Shown here one piece after another: positions 8,964 to 17,860 of a DNA stretch of 64,000 nt; within the stretch, counting starts at the first letter, position 1; each line of letters starts with the position of its first letter. The notes below the pieces were generated by a model. It saw only the letters and a program-made list of their open reading frames with translations, did no database searches and was not told where the DNA came from. The stretch is from Halolactibacillus halophilus (lineage in GTDB: Bacteria; Bacillota; Bacilli; Bacillales; Amphibacillaceae): the NCBI RefSeq assembly GCF_900115605.1, contig NZ_FOXC01000007.1, positions 18,629 to 82,628 on the forward strand, read 5' to 3'. A program made the translations under genes and the position numbers.

Positions 8964-9671
8964 ATGAAAACGCTATGGATTTATTTATATGCGATCCGAA
9001 TTACTATTCAAACATTGCCAAAATTAAAACACGCTCAAAAATTGCCGGATGATCCTTACGGACCGAAAGGACAAGCTATCTACAAAATTCCACAAAGTGT
9101 GTCGAAACGAGTGATTAAAAAAACGAAAACAAAAGTAACCGTCACTGGGTTAGAACAAATACCTGAAGGTCCGGTATTATTCGCTTCTAATCATCAAGGA
9201 TTATTTGATATTCTGTTATTGCTCGGCTATATCGAGCGCCCAATCGGGTTTATTGCAAAAAAAGAGATTAAAAAAATCCCACTCATTAGAAGCTGGATGA
9301 AAGAGCTGCAATGTGTCTTTATCGACCGAAGTAACCGCCGGGCTGCGATCAAAGTGATAGAGGATGGTGTGAATAGTCTTAAACGCGGACAAAACATGGT
9401 GATTTTCCCGGAAGGCACCCGATCAAAAGGGGGGCCAATCGTGCCATTTAAGTCGGGGAGCTTAAGGCTAGGAACGCGGGCAGAAGTGCCGATCGTTCCA
9501 ATTACAATTAACGGAACACATCTTATGTTGGAGGCAAACGACGGAAAAATGAAACAGGCAGATGTCTCTTTAACAGTTGGAGAGCCATTGATGCCAGAGG
9601 CTTACAAAAATTTAAAGTCGCAAAAAATTGCAGATATTATTTATGAGCGTGTAAAAAGTAATCTCAAATAG
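8964..9671 (+). CDS. plsC: 1-acyl-sn-glycerol-3-phosphate acyltransferase
   Basis: A 235-residue acyltransferase of the PlsC family. It acylates lysophosphatidic acid to phosphatidic acid at the membrane. The catalytic HX4D box is SNHQGLFD near residue 77 and the glycerol-phosphate motif is FPEGTRSKGG near residue 150; block IV is VPIVPITINGTH. A short hydrophobic N-terminus (WIYLYAIRITIQ) may anchor it. The ribosome site AAGGAGAAG is well spaced. It is a single gene between its promoter and a terminator. Confidence 0.92.
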   Translation: MKTLWIYLYAIRITIQTLPKLKHAQKLPDDPYGPKGQAIYKIPQSVSKRVIKKTKTKVTVTGLEQIPEGPVLFASNHQGLFDILLLLGYIERPIGFIAKKEIKKIPLIRSWMKELQCVFIDRSNRRAAIKVIEDGVNSLKRGQNMVIFPEGTRSKGGPIVPFKSGSLRLGTRAEVPIVPITINGTHLMLEANDGKMKQADVSLTVGEPLMPEAYKNLKSQKIADIIYERVKSNLK

Positions 9672-9704
9672 AGAGCCTAAGCAGCTTATCTATTGGCTGT
9701 GTGT

Positions 9705-9752
9705 AAAAAAGTGACCGAAGACATCACTATGTCTTAATGGTTGCTTTTTTGT
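9705..9752 (+). terminator. Terminator after plsC
   Basis: An interrupted stem, AAAAAAG..ACC..GAAGACAT with ATGTCTT..GGT..CTTTTTT, ends in a T-run 34 bp after the plsC stop. Confidence 0.6.
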
Positions 9753-10082
9753 TTTGATTACGTGAGGTAAATACTTACTTTAACTGAGTATATTTATCAA
9801 CTGATACCGTACTTATAACAAGGGCTAATTTAAAAGTTTATACAAATATTGACGAGAAAATGACAGAAAGGCAATGGAAAATGCTCTAAAGATTGTGATT
9901 AGAATGTCGATATAAATATATAGATGTTTAAAATGTTAAGGAATGTAGATAATAATGAACAATTTTCTTGTTATTTTGTTTAGCGACAACTAGGTTTTAT
10001 CATTAAAATTCGCTATACTATAGAAGAGAATAATAAAAAAACGAATAGAACCAATAAATTACAATAAACTAAAGGTGATGCT
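9753..10082 (+). other. Non-coding stretch before the GGDEF-EAL gene
   Basis: This 330-bp stretch is very AT-rich and holds no gene I can support. A good -10 (TATACT, 10014-10019) lies 64 bp before the next gene, but its -35 (TAGGTT at 17-bp spacing) is weak, so an activator may be needed. No riboswitch fold was recognised. Confidence 0.4.
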
Positions 10083-12230
10083 ATGACTAACCCATCGATT
10101 ACAGACATGTTAGAACAACAAACATTGAGTCAATTACTTGAACAATTTAAAGAACGACAGCTTGCTGAAGATGAATTAAAGAAGCACCTTTATACATATG
10201 TCTCAACAAAAGTCTTTTCAACTGACGAATTGAATAAGAGTGTGAGTCGAACATTTGATATTATTCTGTTGGATGATAAAGGCTATTTAACTTATTGTGA
10301 TCAAAGTTTTGCTAAACATTTAGGTTATCAACAAGACGAATTGATTGACCATCATTATCGTATGCTTCATGCGAAAGTCCATGATGATCAATTTTATAAT
10401 GATATGTGGCAAACCATTCAACAAGGTGATGTATGGACGGGAGACATTGTAACAGTCGCCAAAACAAATACCGCCCTTTGGTATCGAACAACGATTATTC
10501 CTATTCTTGATGGGGATCAAAAGCCGTTTCAATTTATCGTGTTCCATACGGATATTACCGATGTGAAAAAGAGTGATAAAGCAATATTAGAGCAACTTGA
10601 TGATGATTACCGGAAAGTACTCAGTCATGTGATGAACCTGACTTTTCGTGTGAATCGTGACAAAACAGTTAATCGCTACCGTTTCCGTTTATTTGAAGGG
10701 AAATTAATCCGAAAAATGTCACCGTCATTTGATCAGATTGTGACAGGCCATGACGTTTTCTTTGGTCAAAATCCTGAACTCACCTATTATTTTGAACGCG
10801 CGTTTGAAGGGGAAGAAGTTCGTTTTAAACATCAATATAAACAAACAATACTGCTAACGACATTGGTGCCAATTATTGAAAAGGGGCAAGTTGTTGAAGT
10901 GGTTGGGAGTTCGAGTGATGTGACCTCACTTGAAGAAGCGGAAAAGAAAGCGAAACGGTTAACGTATTATGACTTATTAACTGACCTACCGAATCGAGAG
11001 AAATTCAAGCATGATTTGACAGATTATCTCCACCATCAACCGCGTGATTTGGCACTGTTAATTTGCGATATCGACAAATTAAAAAACATTAATGACACCC
11101 TTGGGGAAGTTATCGGGGATGATGTTATTCAAACGGTTGTGACACGTATTCGTGCCGAACTGACCGACTTCGATACCCTCTATCGCTATGGGGGTGATGA
11201 ATTTGCGATTATCACTACAGGTGACGAGGCTAGATTAAAAAACTTAACCGAGCGAATGATTCAAGCGATTAATCGACCAGTAACCTCTCATCGGCAAGAT
11301 GTGTTTGTCTCTGCTTCAATTGGTGTCAGCCGATTTAGTCTAGATGCAACAACAAAAGAACAACTCGTACGACACGCAAATGTTGCTGTTCATTATTGCA
11401 AATTAAACGGGCGTAATCACACACTATTTTTTTCAGAAACCATGGAAGAAGATTATAATGAGAACTTAATTCTTGATGCGGATATTAGAAAAGCCTTGTA
11501 TAACAAGGAGTTTGAACTTTATTATCAACCGCAAATTAATGTCATTACAGGTGAAGTGATTGGTCTTGAAGCGTTAATTCGCTGGATGCACCCGAAAAAA
11601 GGACCTGTTTCACCAGCGAAATTTATCCCACTGGCAGAAGAGTCAGGTGTGATTACACAAATTGGTGAATGGGTGATACGAGAAGCGTGTCAACAACATC
11701 AAACATGGTTAAAAGAAGGTTACGAGCCAATTCGTATTGCAGTAAATGTTTCGGCAATTGAGTTGCAACGAACAGACTTCTCAGAAAAAGTAAGATCCAT
11801 CCTGACTGAAACGAATATGGATCCGCATTTCTTGGAGATTGAAATTACTGAAAATAGTGTAATGCAAAATACAGAAGAGTGCATTTTAACAATGAATTGT
11901 TTACGTAAAATGGGTATCTCATTGTCAATCGATGATTTTGGTACCGGTTATTCTTCATTTGGCTACTTAAAACAATTCCCAATTAATTATTTAAAAATTG
12001 ATCAGTCATTTGTAAGAAGTGCTCTCAAAGAACAAAGTAGTGCCGCAATTGTGAAAGCCATGATTCAACTAGCACATAACTTTGGCTTAAGAGTCGTCGC
12101 AGAGGGTGTTGAAGATGAAGCTATCTTGTCGTTATTAAAGGCAGAGAACTGTGACTTTTACCAGGGGTACTTTTATAGTAAACCAATTAGAGCGGTGGAT
12201 ATAAAGGAGCGAATTTTAAAGGCAAAGTAA
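10083..12230 (+). CDS. PAS-PAS-GGDEF-EAL cyclic-di-GMP signalling protein
   Basis: A 715-residue cytoplasmic protein with no membrane segment. An N-terminal coiled region is followed by a PAS domain (about 55-165, with YLTYCDQSFAKHLGYQ), a second PAS-like domain (about 175-280), a GGDEF domain (signature RYGGDEF near 368-374) and an EAL domain (EAL near 496-498; also EITENSVM, IDDFGTGYSS and AEGVED). Both catalytic signatures are intact, so it could make and destroy c-di-GMP. The inhibitory RxxD site normally five residues before GGDEF reads TDFD, so product inhibition is probably lost. The signal sensed by the PAS domains is unknown. A strong terminator follows. Confidence 0.93.
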   Translation: MTNPSITDMLEQQTLSQLLEQFKERQLAEDELKKHLYTYVSTKVFSTDELNKSVSRTFDIILLDDKGYLTYCDQSFAKHLGYQQDELIDHHYRMLHAKVHDDQFYNDMWQTIQQGDVWTGDIVTVAKTNTALWYRTTIIPILDGDQKPFQFIVFHTDITDVKKSDKAILEQLDDDYRKVLSHVMNLTFRVNRDKTVNRYRFRLFEGKLIRKMSPSFDQIVTGHDVFFGQNPELTYYFERAFEGEEVRFKHQYKQTILLTTLVPIIEKGQVVEVVGSSSDVTSLEEAEKKAKRLTYYDLLTDLPNREKFKHDLTDYLHHQPRDLALLICDIDKLKNINDTLGEVIGDDVIQTVVTRIRAELTDFDTLYRYGGDEFAIITTGDEARLKNLTERMIQAINRPVTSHRQDVFVSASIGVSRFSLDATTKEQLVRHANVAVHYCKLNGRNHTLFFSETMEEDYNENLILDADIRKALYNKEFELYYQPQINVITGEVIGLEALIRWMHPKKGPVSPAKFIPLAEESGVITQIGEWVIREACQQHQTWLKEGYEPIRIAVNVSAIELQRTDFSEKVRSILTETNMDPHFLEIEITENSVMQNTEECILTMNCLRKMGISLSIDDFGTGYSSFGYLKQFPINYLKIDQSFVRSALKEQSSAAIVKAMIQLAHNFGLRVVAEGVEDEAILSLLKAENCDFYQGYFYSKPIRAVDIKERILKAK

Positions 12231-12232
12231 AA

Positions 12233-12286
12233 AGCAAGTGATCTATCATCAAACAGTTAGTGTGATGATAAGATCACTTGTTTTTT
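12233..12286 (+). terminator. Terminator after the GGDEF-EAL gene
   Basis: A long stem: CAAGTGATCT (12235-12244) pairs with AGATCACTTG (12271-12280), extended by ATCATC with GATGAT, and followed by TTTTTT. Confidence 0.9.
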
Positions 12287-12361
12287 AAGTTAGAATATTT
12301 TTAACTTATAGTATTTTTAGCTATAATGAGGTGTAATCAATTAAAAAAGGTGGTATATACT

Positions 12362-12826
12362 ATGATAAGAGTACTTTTTGTTTGTCTCGGGAATATTTGT
12401 CGTTCGCCGATGGCAGAAGCATACTTTAGAGATTTAGTGAAAAAGAGAGGATTGATAGATCAATTTGAAATTGATTCAGCAGGCATTGGCCATTGGCATG
12501 AAGGAAAGCCCCCTTACATAGGGACACGTGATAAGTTGGATCAAGTAGGTATTACTTATGATGGGATGGTGGCTCGTCAAATCAAATCAAGTGATTTAGA
12601 CGATTTTGATTATATTATTACAATGGACAATCAAAATCGCCAGGATGTAATGGCTTTAAGACAAGAAATGCCAACGGCTAAGATATTTAACTACATGGAT
12701 GTCGTTGATAATGATTTAGAGGAAGTGCCTGATCCTTATCATACGGGCAAGTTTGATGAAACATTTGAACTGATTGAATTAGGGGCAGAGAAATTATTAG
12801 CTCAAATACTAAATGAATCTGAATAA
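12362..12826 (+). CDS. Low-molecular-weight protein-tyrosine phosphatase
   Basis: A 154-residue LMW-PTP. The P-loop CLGNICRS lies at residues 8-15 (catalytic cysteine and phosphate-binding arginine), and the acid/base aspartate is in EVPDPYHTG near residue 120. The enzyme hydrolyses phosphotyrosine or phosphoarginine on proteins in the cytoplasm. A longer frame begins at 12326, but the ribosome site AAAGGTGG (around 12345-12352) and the canonical N-terminus MIRVLFVCLGN fix the start at ATG 12362. It heads a run with a YtxH-like gene 14 bp and a YihY-type gene further downstream, as in the yfkJ region of Bacillus subtilis. Confidence 0.92.
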   Translation: MIRVLFVCLGNICRSPMAEAYFRDLVKKRGLIDQFEIDSAGIGHWHEGKPPYIGTRDKLDQVGITYDGMVARQIKSSDLDDFDYIITMDNQNRQDVMALRQEMPTAKIFNYMDVVDNDLEEVPDPYHTGKFDETFELIELGAEKLLAQILNESE

Positions 12827-12840
12827 TAGGAGTGAAACAA

Positions 12841-13122
12841 ATGCGAAATAAAAAAATGTTAGGTTTTATTGCGATTGGTGCCCTATCAGGAGCCGCTATT
12901 AGTTTGTTTGATAAAAATGTCCGCCGTGAATGTAAAGAAACGATGGACAATCAGATGTTGGAATGTCGTTACTATGCCAAACATCCAGCAGAATTGATGC
13001 ATCAGTGCCGTAAACAGCTCGCTTGTGTGATAGATTTTTCTGAAACAGCGTTAGACCTAACGGTCCAATCTGCTGATAAAATAGAGAATCTGCTGAACAA
13101 TATTGATAAAAAGATTGACTGA
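12841..13122 (+). CDS. YtxH-like small membrane-associated protein
   Basis: A 93-residue protein: a short basic start, one glycine-rich hydrophobic segment (MLGFIAIGALSGAAISLF, residues 6-23), then a polar helical part with a weak coiled-coil pattern. This is the layout of YtxH-like general stress proteins, although family identity is tentative. The ribosome site AGGAG (12828-12832) fits ATG 12841; the in-frame GTG at 12832 overlaps that site. It lies between the LMW-PTP and YihY-type genes and is probably co-transcribed with them. Confidence 0.7.
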   Translation: MRNKKMLGFIAIGALSGAAISLFDKNVRRECKETMDNQMLECRYYAKHPAELMHQCRKQLACVIDFSETALDLTVQSADKIENLLNNIDKKID

Positions 13123-13151
13123 TATGTGTGAATAACAAGGAGGCGAATAAA

Positions 13152-14159
13152 ATGAACAGTCCCAACTGGAAACGGTTAAAACAATTCGGTATCGATTTAT
13201 TTAAGAACTTTACCGAAGATGAAGTGACCTCCTTATCTGCACAAATGGCGTACTTCTTTTTACTTTCGCTGTTTCCATTGTTAATTTTTCTCGTGACTTT
13301 AGTCGGTTACTTTCCGTTTGATGCGGCATCATTGATTTCGGACTTAAGTGGCTATATTCCTGGGGAGGCAATGAGTTTGATTGAGTCAAACTTAGAACAA
13401 GTTGTAAATGCTAGTGGAGGTGGACTATTATCTGTTGGTATCATTGGTACACTCTGGTCTGCTTCAAATGGCATTAATGCGGTGATGCGCTCATTAAATA
13501 AAGCTTATGATGTTGAAGAAAATCGTTCCTTTTTAGTGGGACGTTTAATCGCAATTTTATTGCTAGTATCGATGCTCATTTTAATTCTTGTCGCTTTATT
13601 ACTGCCTATCTTTGGCCGGGCGATTGGTGTTTATATCTTTTCGTTCTTTGGTGCATCTGAGACATTCATTGATGTATGGAATATGTTACGATGGGTCATA
13701 TCTTCATCAATTTTCTTTGTTGTTTTCTTGTATCTATACCGTTTAGCACCAAACGCTAAAGTATATATAAAAGATACACTTTACGGTGCTTTATTTGCGA
13801 CACTTGGCTTTCAGTTAGCGTCGTTTGGTTTTAGTTTTTATGTCAATAATTTTGGGAATTATACAGCCACATATGGTAGCCTTGGTGGTATTATCATTAT
13901 GATGTTTTGGTTTTATATTACCGGTATTGTTGTAATTACAGGTGGAGAAATCAATGCGTTAACGGCGAAGTATCGAGGTCGTTCAAGTCAAAAGAACCGC
14001 AAAAATCATCAGCGCAAACCAAAGTCTGATGATTCAAGTAAGGAGAAAAAGTCAGATTCAAGTGCGAAGAAGAAACCAAATCAAACAGCACTAATCAAGC
14101 GAGATAAACAAGAATTAACAGAAGTAAATCAATTAAATAAAGACAAAGATATTAACTAG
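13152..14159 (+). CDS. YihY/UPF0761 family membrane protein
   Basis: A 335-residue integral membrane protein of the YihY (formerly BrkB) family. About six transmembrane segments follow the family landmarks DEVTSLSAQMAYFFLLSLFPLL near residue 25, SASNGINAVMRSLNKAYDVEE and YGSLGGIIIMMFWFYITG near residue 245. The function is not established. The true start is ATG 13152 behind AAGGAGG (13137-13143), not the upstream GTG. After the last membrane segment comes a very hydrophilic tail of about 65 residues rich in Lys, Ser and Asn, which would face the cytoplasm and is longer than usual. It ends the LMW-PTP operon. Confidence 0.88.
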   Translation: MNSPNWKRLKQFGIDLFKNFTEDEVTSLSAQMAYFFLLSLFPLLIFLVTLVGYFPFDAASLISDLSGYIPGEAMSLIESNLEQVVNASGGGLLSVGIIGTLWSASNGINAVMRSLNKAYDVEENRSFLVGRLIAILLLVSMLILILVALLLPIFGRAIGVYIFSFFGASETFIDVWNMLRWVISSSIFFVVFLYLYRLAPNAKVYIKDTLYGALFATLGFQLASFGFSFYVNNFGNYTATYGSLGGIIIMMFWFYITGIVVITGGEINALTAKYRGRSSQKNRKNHQRKPKSDDSSKEKKSDSSAKKKPNQTALIKRDKQELTEVNQLNKDKDIN

Positions 14160-14176
14160 AATGATTCAAAATTTGG

Positions 14177-14216
14177 GAAAAGATATTGGCCTTGTTAGCA
14201 GGGTCAATATCTTTTC
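14177..14216 (+). terminator. Terminator after the YihY-type gene
   Basis: AAAAGATATTGGCC pairs imperfectly with GGGTCAATATCTTTT, ending in TTTT, 18 bp after the stop codon. Confidence 0.75.
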
Positions 14217-14344
14217 TCACTACAGAATGAGCTTAGTACATGAAGTTAATGAACTCAATTTAAATAGAAAGATGGGTCACATGAAGTATCATTTACAACT
14301 GATTTTCGGAATTATTAAATTTTTAAGGGTGAGTAGGTGAGGGT

Positions 14345-15460
14345 ATGGAGTACTTTGTTCAATTTCAGTTGAATGTTTTTGCACTTTTGATTGTCGTAAT
14401 TTTATACGCAATGATCAAATTGAAACTTAAAGTGAAAAGCTATGGCAAGTTTCTATTACGGATTATTATGCTTGTCTCTGCAGTCGCGATTATTGTTGAA
14501 CCATTGACATGGATTTTTGACGGCAAGGTATTTCCGTTCAGCTATGTTTTAGAGTATGGCACGAATATCTTGTTATTTCTTGTTGGTCCTGTTTTAGGTG
14601 GCTTATTAATGAGTTATGTGGATTATCATACGTTTCACGACCCAAAACGATTAGGTAAGCGGTTATTTTATCAACAATGGAGTGTCGTGACGGTGATCAT
14701 ACTTATTGTCAATTTGTTTAACCCGATTTATTTCGAGGTGGATCCAGTCACAAATATTTATTCCAGTGGTGACTTTAAAGATTTTCATTATGTCGTACTC
14801 GCAAGTATTTATATTTATATGATTGTCTCACTATACCGGCATCGCCGTCTCGTGACTAAACATGCTCAACATATTTTCACTTGGTTTTTTATGTTGCCGA
14901 TTCTTGGTATGATTGTGCAGCTATTTAATTCGAGGCTATATTTCTCGTGGACATCAGTTGTGCTGGGCATTTTAGTAGCTTATATTTTCTTAGAATCACA
15001 AGCGACAGAAGAGGATCACTTAACAAAATTATATAATCGTCAAAGTTACGAAATGTATGTCGAGCATTTGATTGAAGGAAATCAACCGTTTAGCTTTAAT
15101 TTGTTTGATTTAAATCATTTTAAAATGATAAATGACACTTATGGCCATCTCGCTGGAGATCAAACGCTAATAGCTTTTGGACAAGTTCTTAAGCGTGTAT
15201 TTGATAAGAATGCGCTTGTTTCAAGGCTAGGAGGAGATGAGTTTGTTGTTGTGATAGAGGGTGAGTACGTGAATGAAACGTATCATGAGCAAATAAATAG
15301 CTTATTGCAACAATACGAAGAAAACTATATCAAACAGGTCTCCTTCAGTTCAGGGTTGTCTGTTAAAAATGGCTTTGAAACGACTGAACAAATTTATCAA
15401 CATGCTGATCATAAGCTTTATAAAGAAAAACGCACCTATCACCAAAGTCTCGTTGATTAA
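14345..15460 (+). CDS. Membrane-bound GGDEF diguanylate cyclase
   Basis: A 371-residue protein. Six or so hydrophobic segments fill residues 1-215, then a short linker leads into a GGDEF domain (DHLTKLYNRQSYE; NDTYGHLAGDQTL; active site SRLGGDEF near 294-301). It should make c-di-GMP from GTP in response to a signal at the membrane. The residues in the inhibitory RxxD position read DKNA, so feedback control is probably absent, as in the PAS-GGDEF-EAL protein upstream. The GGDEF domain is rather short at its C-terminus. The start ATG 14345 follows GGTGAGGGT. The gene stands alone and ends at a shared bidirectional terminator. Confidence 0.88.
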   Translation: MEYFVQFQLNVFALLIVVILYAMIKLKLKVKSYGKFLLRIIMLVSAVAIIVEPLTWIFDGKVFPFSYVLEYGTNILLFLVGPVLGGLLMSYVDYHTFHDPKRLGKRLFYQQWSVVTVIILIVNLFNPIYFEVDPVTNIYSSGDFKDFHYVVLASIYIYMIVSLYRHRRLVTKHAQHIFTWFFMLPILGMIVQLFNSRLYFSWTSVVLGILVAYIFLESQATEEDHLTKLYNRQSYEMYVEHLIEGNQPFSFNLFDLNHFKMINDTYGHLAGDQTLIAFGQVLKRVFDKNALVSRLGGDEFVVVIEGEYVNETYHEQINSLLQQYEENYIKQVSFSSGLSVKNGFETTEQIYQHADHKLYKEKRTYHQSLVD

Positions 15461-15500
15461 TAAAGTATAACTATTAAGATGAGTCATTTCTATAGAATGA

Positions 15501-15539
15501 AAACAAACGACGCCTGGGTTTTGGAGACGTCGTTTGTTT
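15501..15539. terminator. Bidirectional terminator
   Basis: AAACAAACGACG (15501-15512) pairs with CGTCGTTTGTTT (15528-15539) between the convergent GGDEF and ATPase genes. Confidence 0.85.
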
Positions 15540-15565
15540 AGTGTCGTTTTCTTTATATATATGGT

Positions 15566-17518
15566 TTAAGAAGGTAAGCCAGATTCTTTATATTTGAGTA
15601 AGCGTAAACCATTTAAAATGACAAGGATGGTACTCCCTTCGTGCCCTACAACCCCAAGTGGTAAATTAATAAACTGAAAGAGATTTGAGACAATCAGTAA
15701 GACAATCACAGAGATCGAGAAGAAAATATTTTGTTTCACGATGGTATTCATCCGTTTTGATAAACTGAATAGATCAACCAATTTAGAAAGTTTGTTTTTT
15801 ATTAAGATGATATCAGCCGTTTCTAAAGCGACATCTGTCCCTGCGCCCATTGCAACACCGATATGAGCAGTCGCAAGTGCCGGCGCATCATTAATACCAT
15901 CGCCGACCATCATAACAGTATCAAACTCTTCTCTTAATTCTTTCAATACCGTCACCTTATCTTCCGGCATACAGCTAGCTACATAGCGGCTTAAGCCAAC
16001 TTCCTCTGCAATAGCCTCAGCTGTTTTTATATTGTCACCGGTTAACATAATGGTTTCAATGCCGAGGGATTGGAATGTTTTAATTGCTTCAATCGTATCT
16101 TGGCGAATTTCATCTTTTAAAGCAACGATGGCAACAACTTCATCATTTTTTGTAACATAGACGAGGGTTTTTGCGTGTCCTTTTAAAACAGTTGCTTGTT
16201 GTTCATACCAATTGTCTGATGAAGCATTAAATAGTTTTTCGTTACCAATTGCCCATACATCACCATTGAAGTTTGCTTTGACGCCTTTACCCGTCACTTC
16301 TGTCATTTCATCTGAAGCATTGACAGTCAATGGATCGAGGTGGTTTGCACTATACCGAATCATCGCTTCTGCAAGCGGATGACTTGAACCTTTTTCGATT
16401 TGAATAATCCGCTGTATAATCTCCTGATCTTCTTCGTTTGTTCTTGTAATGAAGTCAGTGACATCAGGACGACCAACAGTAAGTGTTCCGGTCTTATCAA
16501 AAGCAATTGCCGTGATTTTATCAAAATTTTCTAAATGTACACCACTTTTTACGAGCATTCCGCGTCTAGCACTTGTTGAAATTGCCGATAGTGTCGCTGG
16601 TGTAATTGAGGCGACAAGCGCACAGGGTGAGGCAACGACGAGTAAAATCATTGCCCGGTAAAAGGTTTCATTCCAACTCCAACCGACGATAAAAGGAGGG
16701 AGTATCATCATTAAAGCTGTTACACCTAAAACGACATAGACGTATACATTTTCAAATTGTTCAATAAATAATTGTGACGGTGATTTTTCCGATTGCGCTG
16801 AGCGTACAAGGGTCATAATTTTTTGTACGAATGAATCACGGCTATCTGTCGTTACTTCAACTGTAAGGCTGCCACTTTTGTTCATCGTTCCGGTAAATAC
16901 TTTGTCACCAAATGATTTTTCCACTGGGATTGACTCACCAGTCAAGGCGCTTTCATCGATGGCGGTGCGTCCCTTAATAATCTTACCATCAACTGGCATT
17001 CGCTCGCCAGGTTTGACATAAATCAAATCACCAATACTCAGTTCATCAATTGAGACAAGTTCTTCATTATCATCATTAATACGAAGTGCTTGATCAGGTT
17101 GTAGGTGCATAAGATTGGATAAATCCCGCTCGCTTTTTTGCATCGTGTACGTCTCCATTGCGCCGGAAAGTGAGAAAATAAAGATAAGAATCGCACCTTC
17201 GACCCAGTAACCGATCACGGCAGATCCAATGGCAGCAAGGATCATTAACAGTTCAACGTTTAATGTCTTATTTTCGATTGTTTCGGTGATGCCTTCTTTT
17301 GCTTTTGCGTAACCCCCAACCAAAAAGGCTAAAATATTTAATGTAATATAAGTGCCCCCTGGAAGTTGATTGCTAAAGACCCAAGCGATTAAAATAAGTG
17401 CCCCGCTAATGATCGCAGCAATTAATTCTTGATGTTTCTTTACCTTTTTAAATTGCATCTGTACTAATTGAGAATGAGTCTTATTGTTATTTATAATATT
17501 TTTAGTTATTTCGCTCAT
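15566..17518 (-). CDS. P1B-4 type metal efflux ATPase, probably Fe(II) (PfeT-like)
   Basis: A 650-residue heavy-metal P-type ATPase. The phosphorylation site is DKTGTLT near residue 342, the actuator motif is TGES near 200 and the hinge is GDGINDAP near 535. The membrane metal site reads SPC (near 296) rather than CPC, and HEGST lies near 625; this pair marks the P1B-4 class, which exports Fe2+ or Co2+/Zn2+. There is no N-terminal CxxC metal domain. The promoter carries an exact PerR box and a Fur-like site, the same pair known to control Bacillus pfeT. Together this makes iron export under peroxide stress the best guess. Start ATG 17518 behind GGAGGGG. Confidence 0.92.
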   Translation of the reverse strand: MSEITKNIINNNKTHSQLVQMQFKKVKKHQELIAAIISGALILIAWVFSNQLPGGTYITLNILAFLVGGYAKAKEGITETIENKTLNVELLMILAAIGSAVIGYWVEGAILIFIFSLSGAMETYTMQKSERDLSNLMHLQPDQALRINDDNEELVSIDELSIGDLIYVKPGERMPVDGKIIKGRTAIDESALTGESIPVEKSFGDKVFTGTMNKSGSLTVEVTTDSRDSFVQKIMTLVRSAQSEKSPSQLFIEQFENVYVYVVLGVTALMMILPPFIVGWSWNETFYRAMILLVVASPCALVASITPATLSAISTSARRGMLVKSGVHLENFDKITAIAFDKTGTLTVGRPDVTDFITRTNEEDQEIIQRIIQIEKGSSHPLAEAMIRYSANHLDPLTVNASDEMTEVTGKGVKANFNGDVWAIGNEKLFNASSDNWYEQQATVLKGHAKTLVYVTKNDEVVAIVALKDEIRQDTIEAIKTFQSLGIETIMLTGDNIKTAEAIAEEVGLSRYVASCMPEDKVTVLKELREEFDTVMMVGDGINDAPALATAHIGVAMGAGTDVALETADIILIKNKLSKLVDLFSLSKRMNTIVKQNIFFSISVIVLLIVSNLFQFINLPLGVVGHEGSTILVILNGLRLLKYKESGLPS

Positions 17519-17541
17519 AAATGACCCCTCCGTTTTCTAAT

Positions 17542-17556
17542 TGAGAATTATAATCA
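17542..17556 (-). promoter_or_regulatory. Fur-like box upstream of the efflux ATPase
   Basis: TGAGAATTATAATCA matches 12 of 14 defined positions of the Fur 7-1-7 consensus (TGATAATNATTATCA) and lies 23 bp before the ATPase start. A 10-bp inverted copy of TTGAGAATTA lies at 17649-17658. Fur activates pfeT in Bacillus subtilis; here the position close to the start codon is different. Confidence 0.45.
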
Positions 17557-17617
17557 CTAATATTTATCTTAAACCCATTAATTAAGGTATTTTTTTAGTC
17601 TTTTCTTTAATAATTAA

Positions 17618-17647
17618 ATTATAATAATTATAATTTAATTATAACAA
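17618..17647 (-). promoter_or_regulatory. Promoter of the efflux ATPase with an exact PerR box
   Basis: On the minus strand TTGTTA (17647-17642) and TATAAT (17623-17618) are 18 bp apart. The palindrome TTATAATAATTATAA (17619-17633) equals the PerR box consensus TTATAATNATTATAA and covers the -10, so PerR should block transcription until peroxide oxidises it. The remaining bases of 17519-17860 hold only this promoter and that of the downstream plus-strand importer genes. Confidence 0.85.
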
Positions 17648-17860
17648 GTAATTCTCAAAATGCAAGAATGGATACGCAAACGATGCTGAAATGTGAATAA
17701 TTTGTGGCACAGGAGTAAAAAAATGAATTTTGTTATATTACAGATAAGATTATAAATATAGTACAGTTAATGTTTTTTGGTTGCATTACAATCTAATAGT
17801 TGATATAGTGAGTAACGAAATAAGTGATTTATCAGATAACAAACAAAGGGGATGGAAAAG

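Noticed and set aside
12899..13165. Minus-strand 88-codon open frame
   Set aside because: It overlaps the YtxH-like gene and the start of the YihY-type gene on the other strand, lacks a ribosome site and has an implausible composition.
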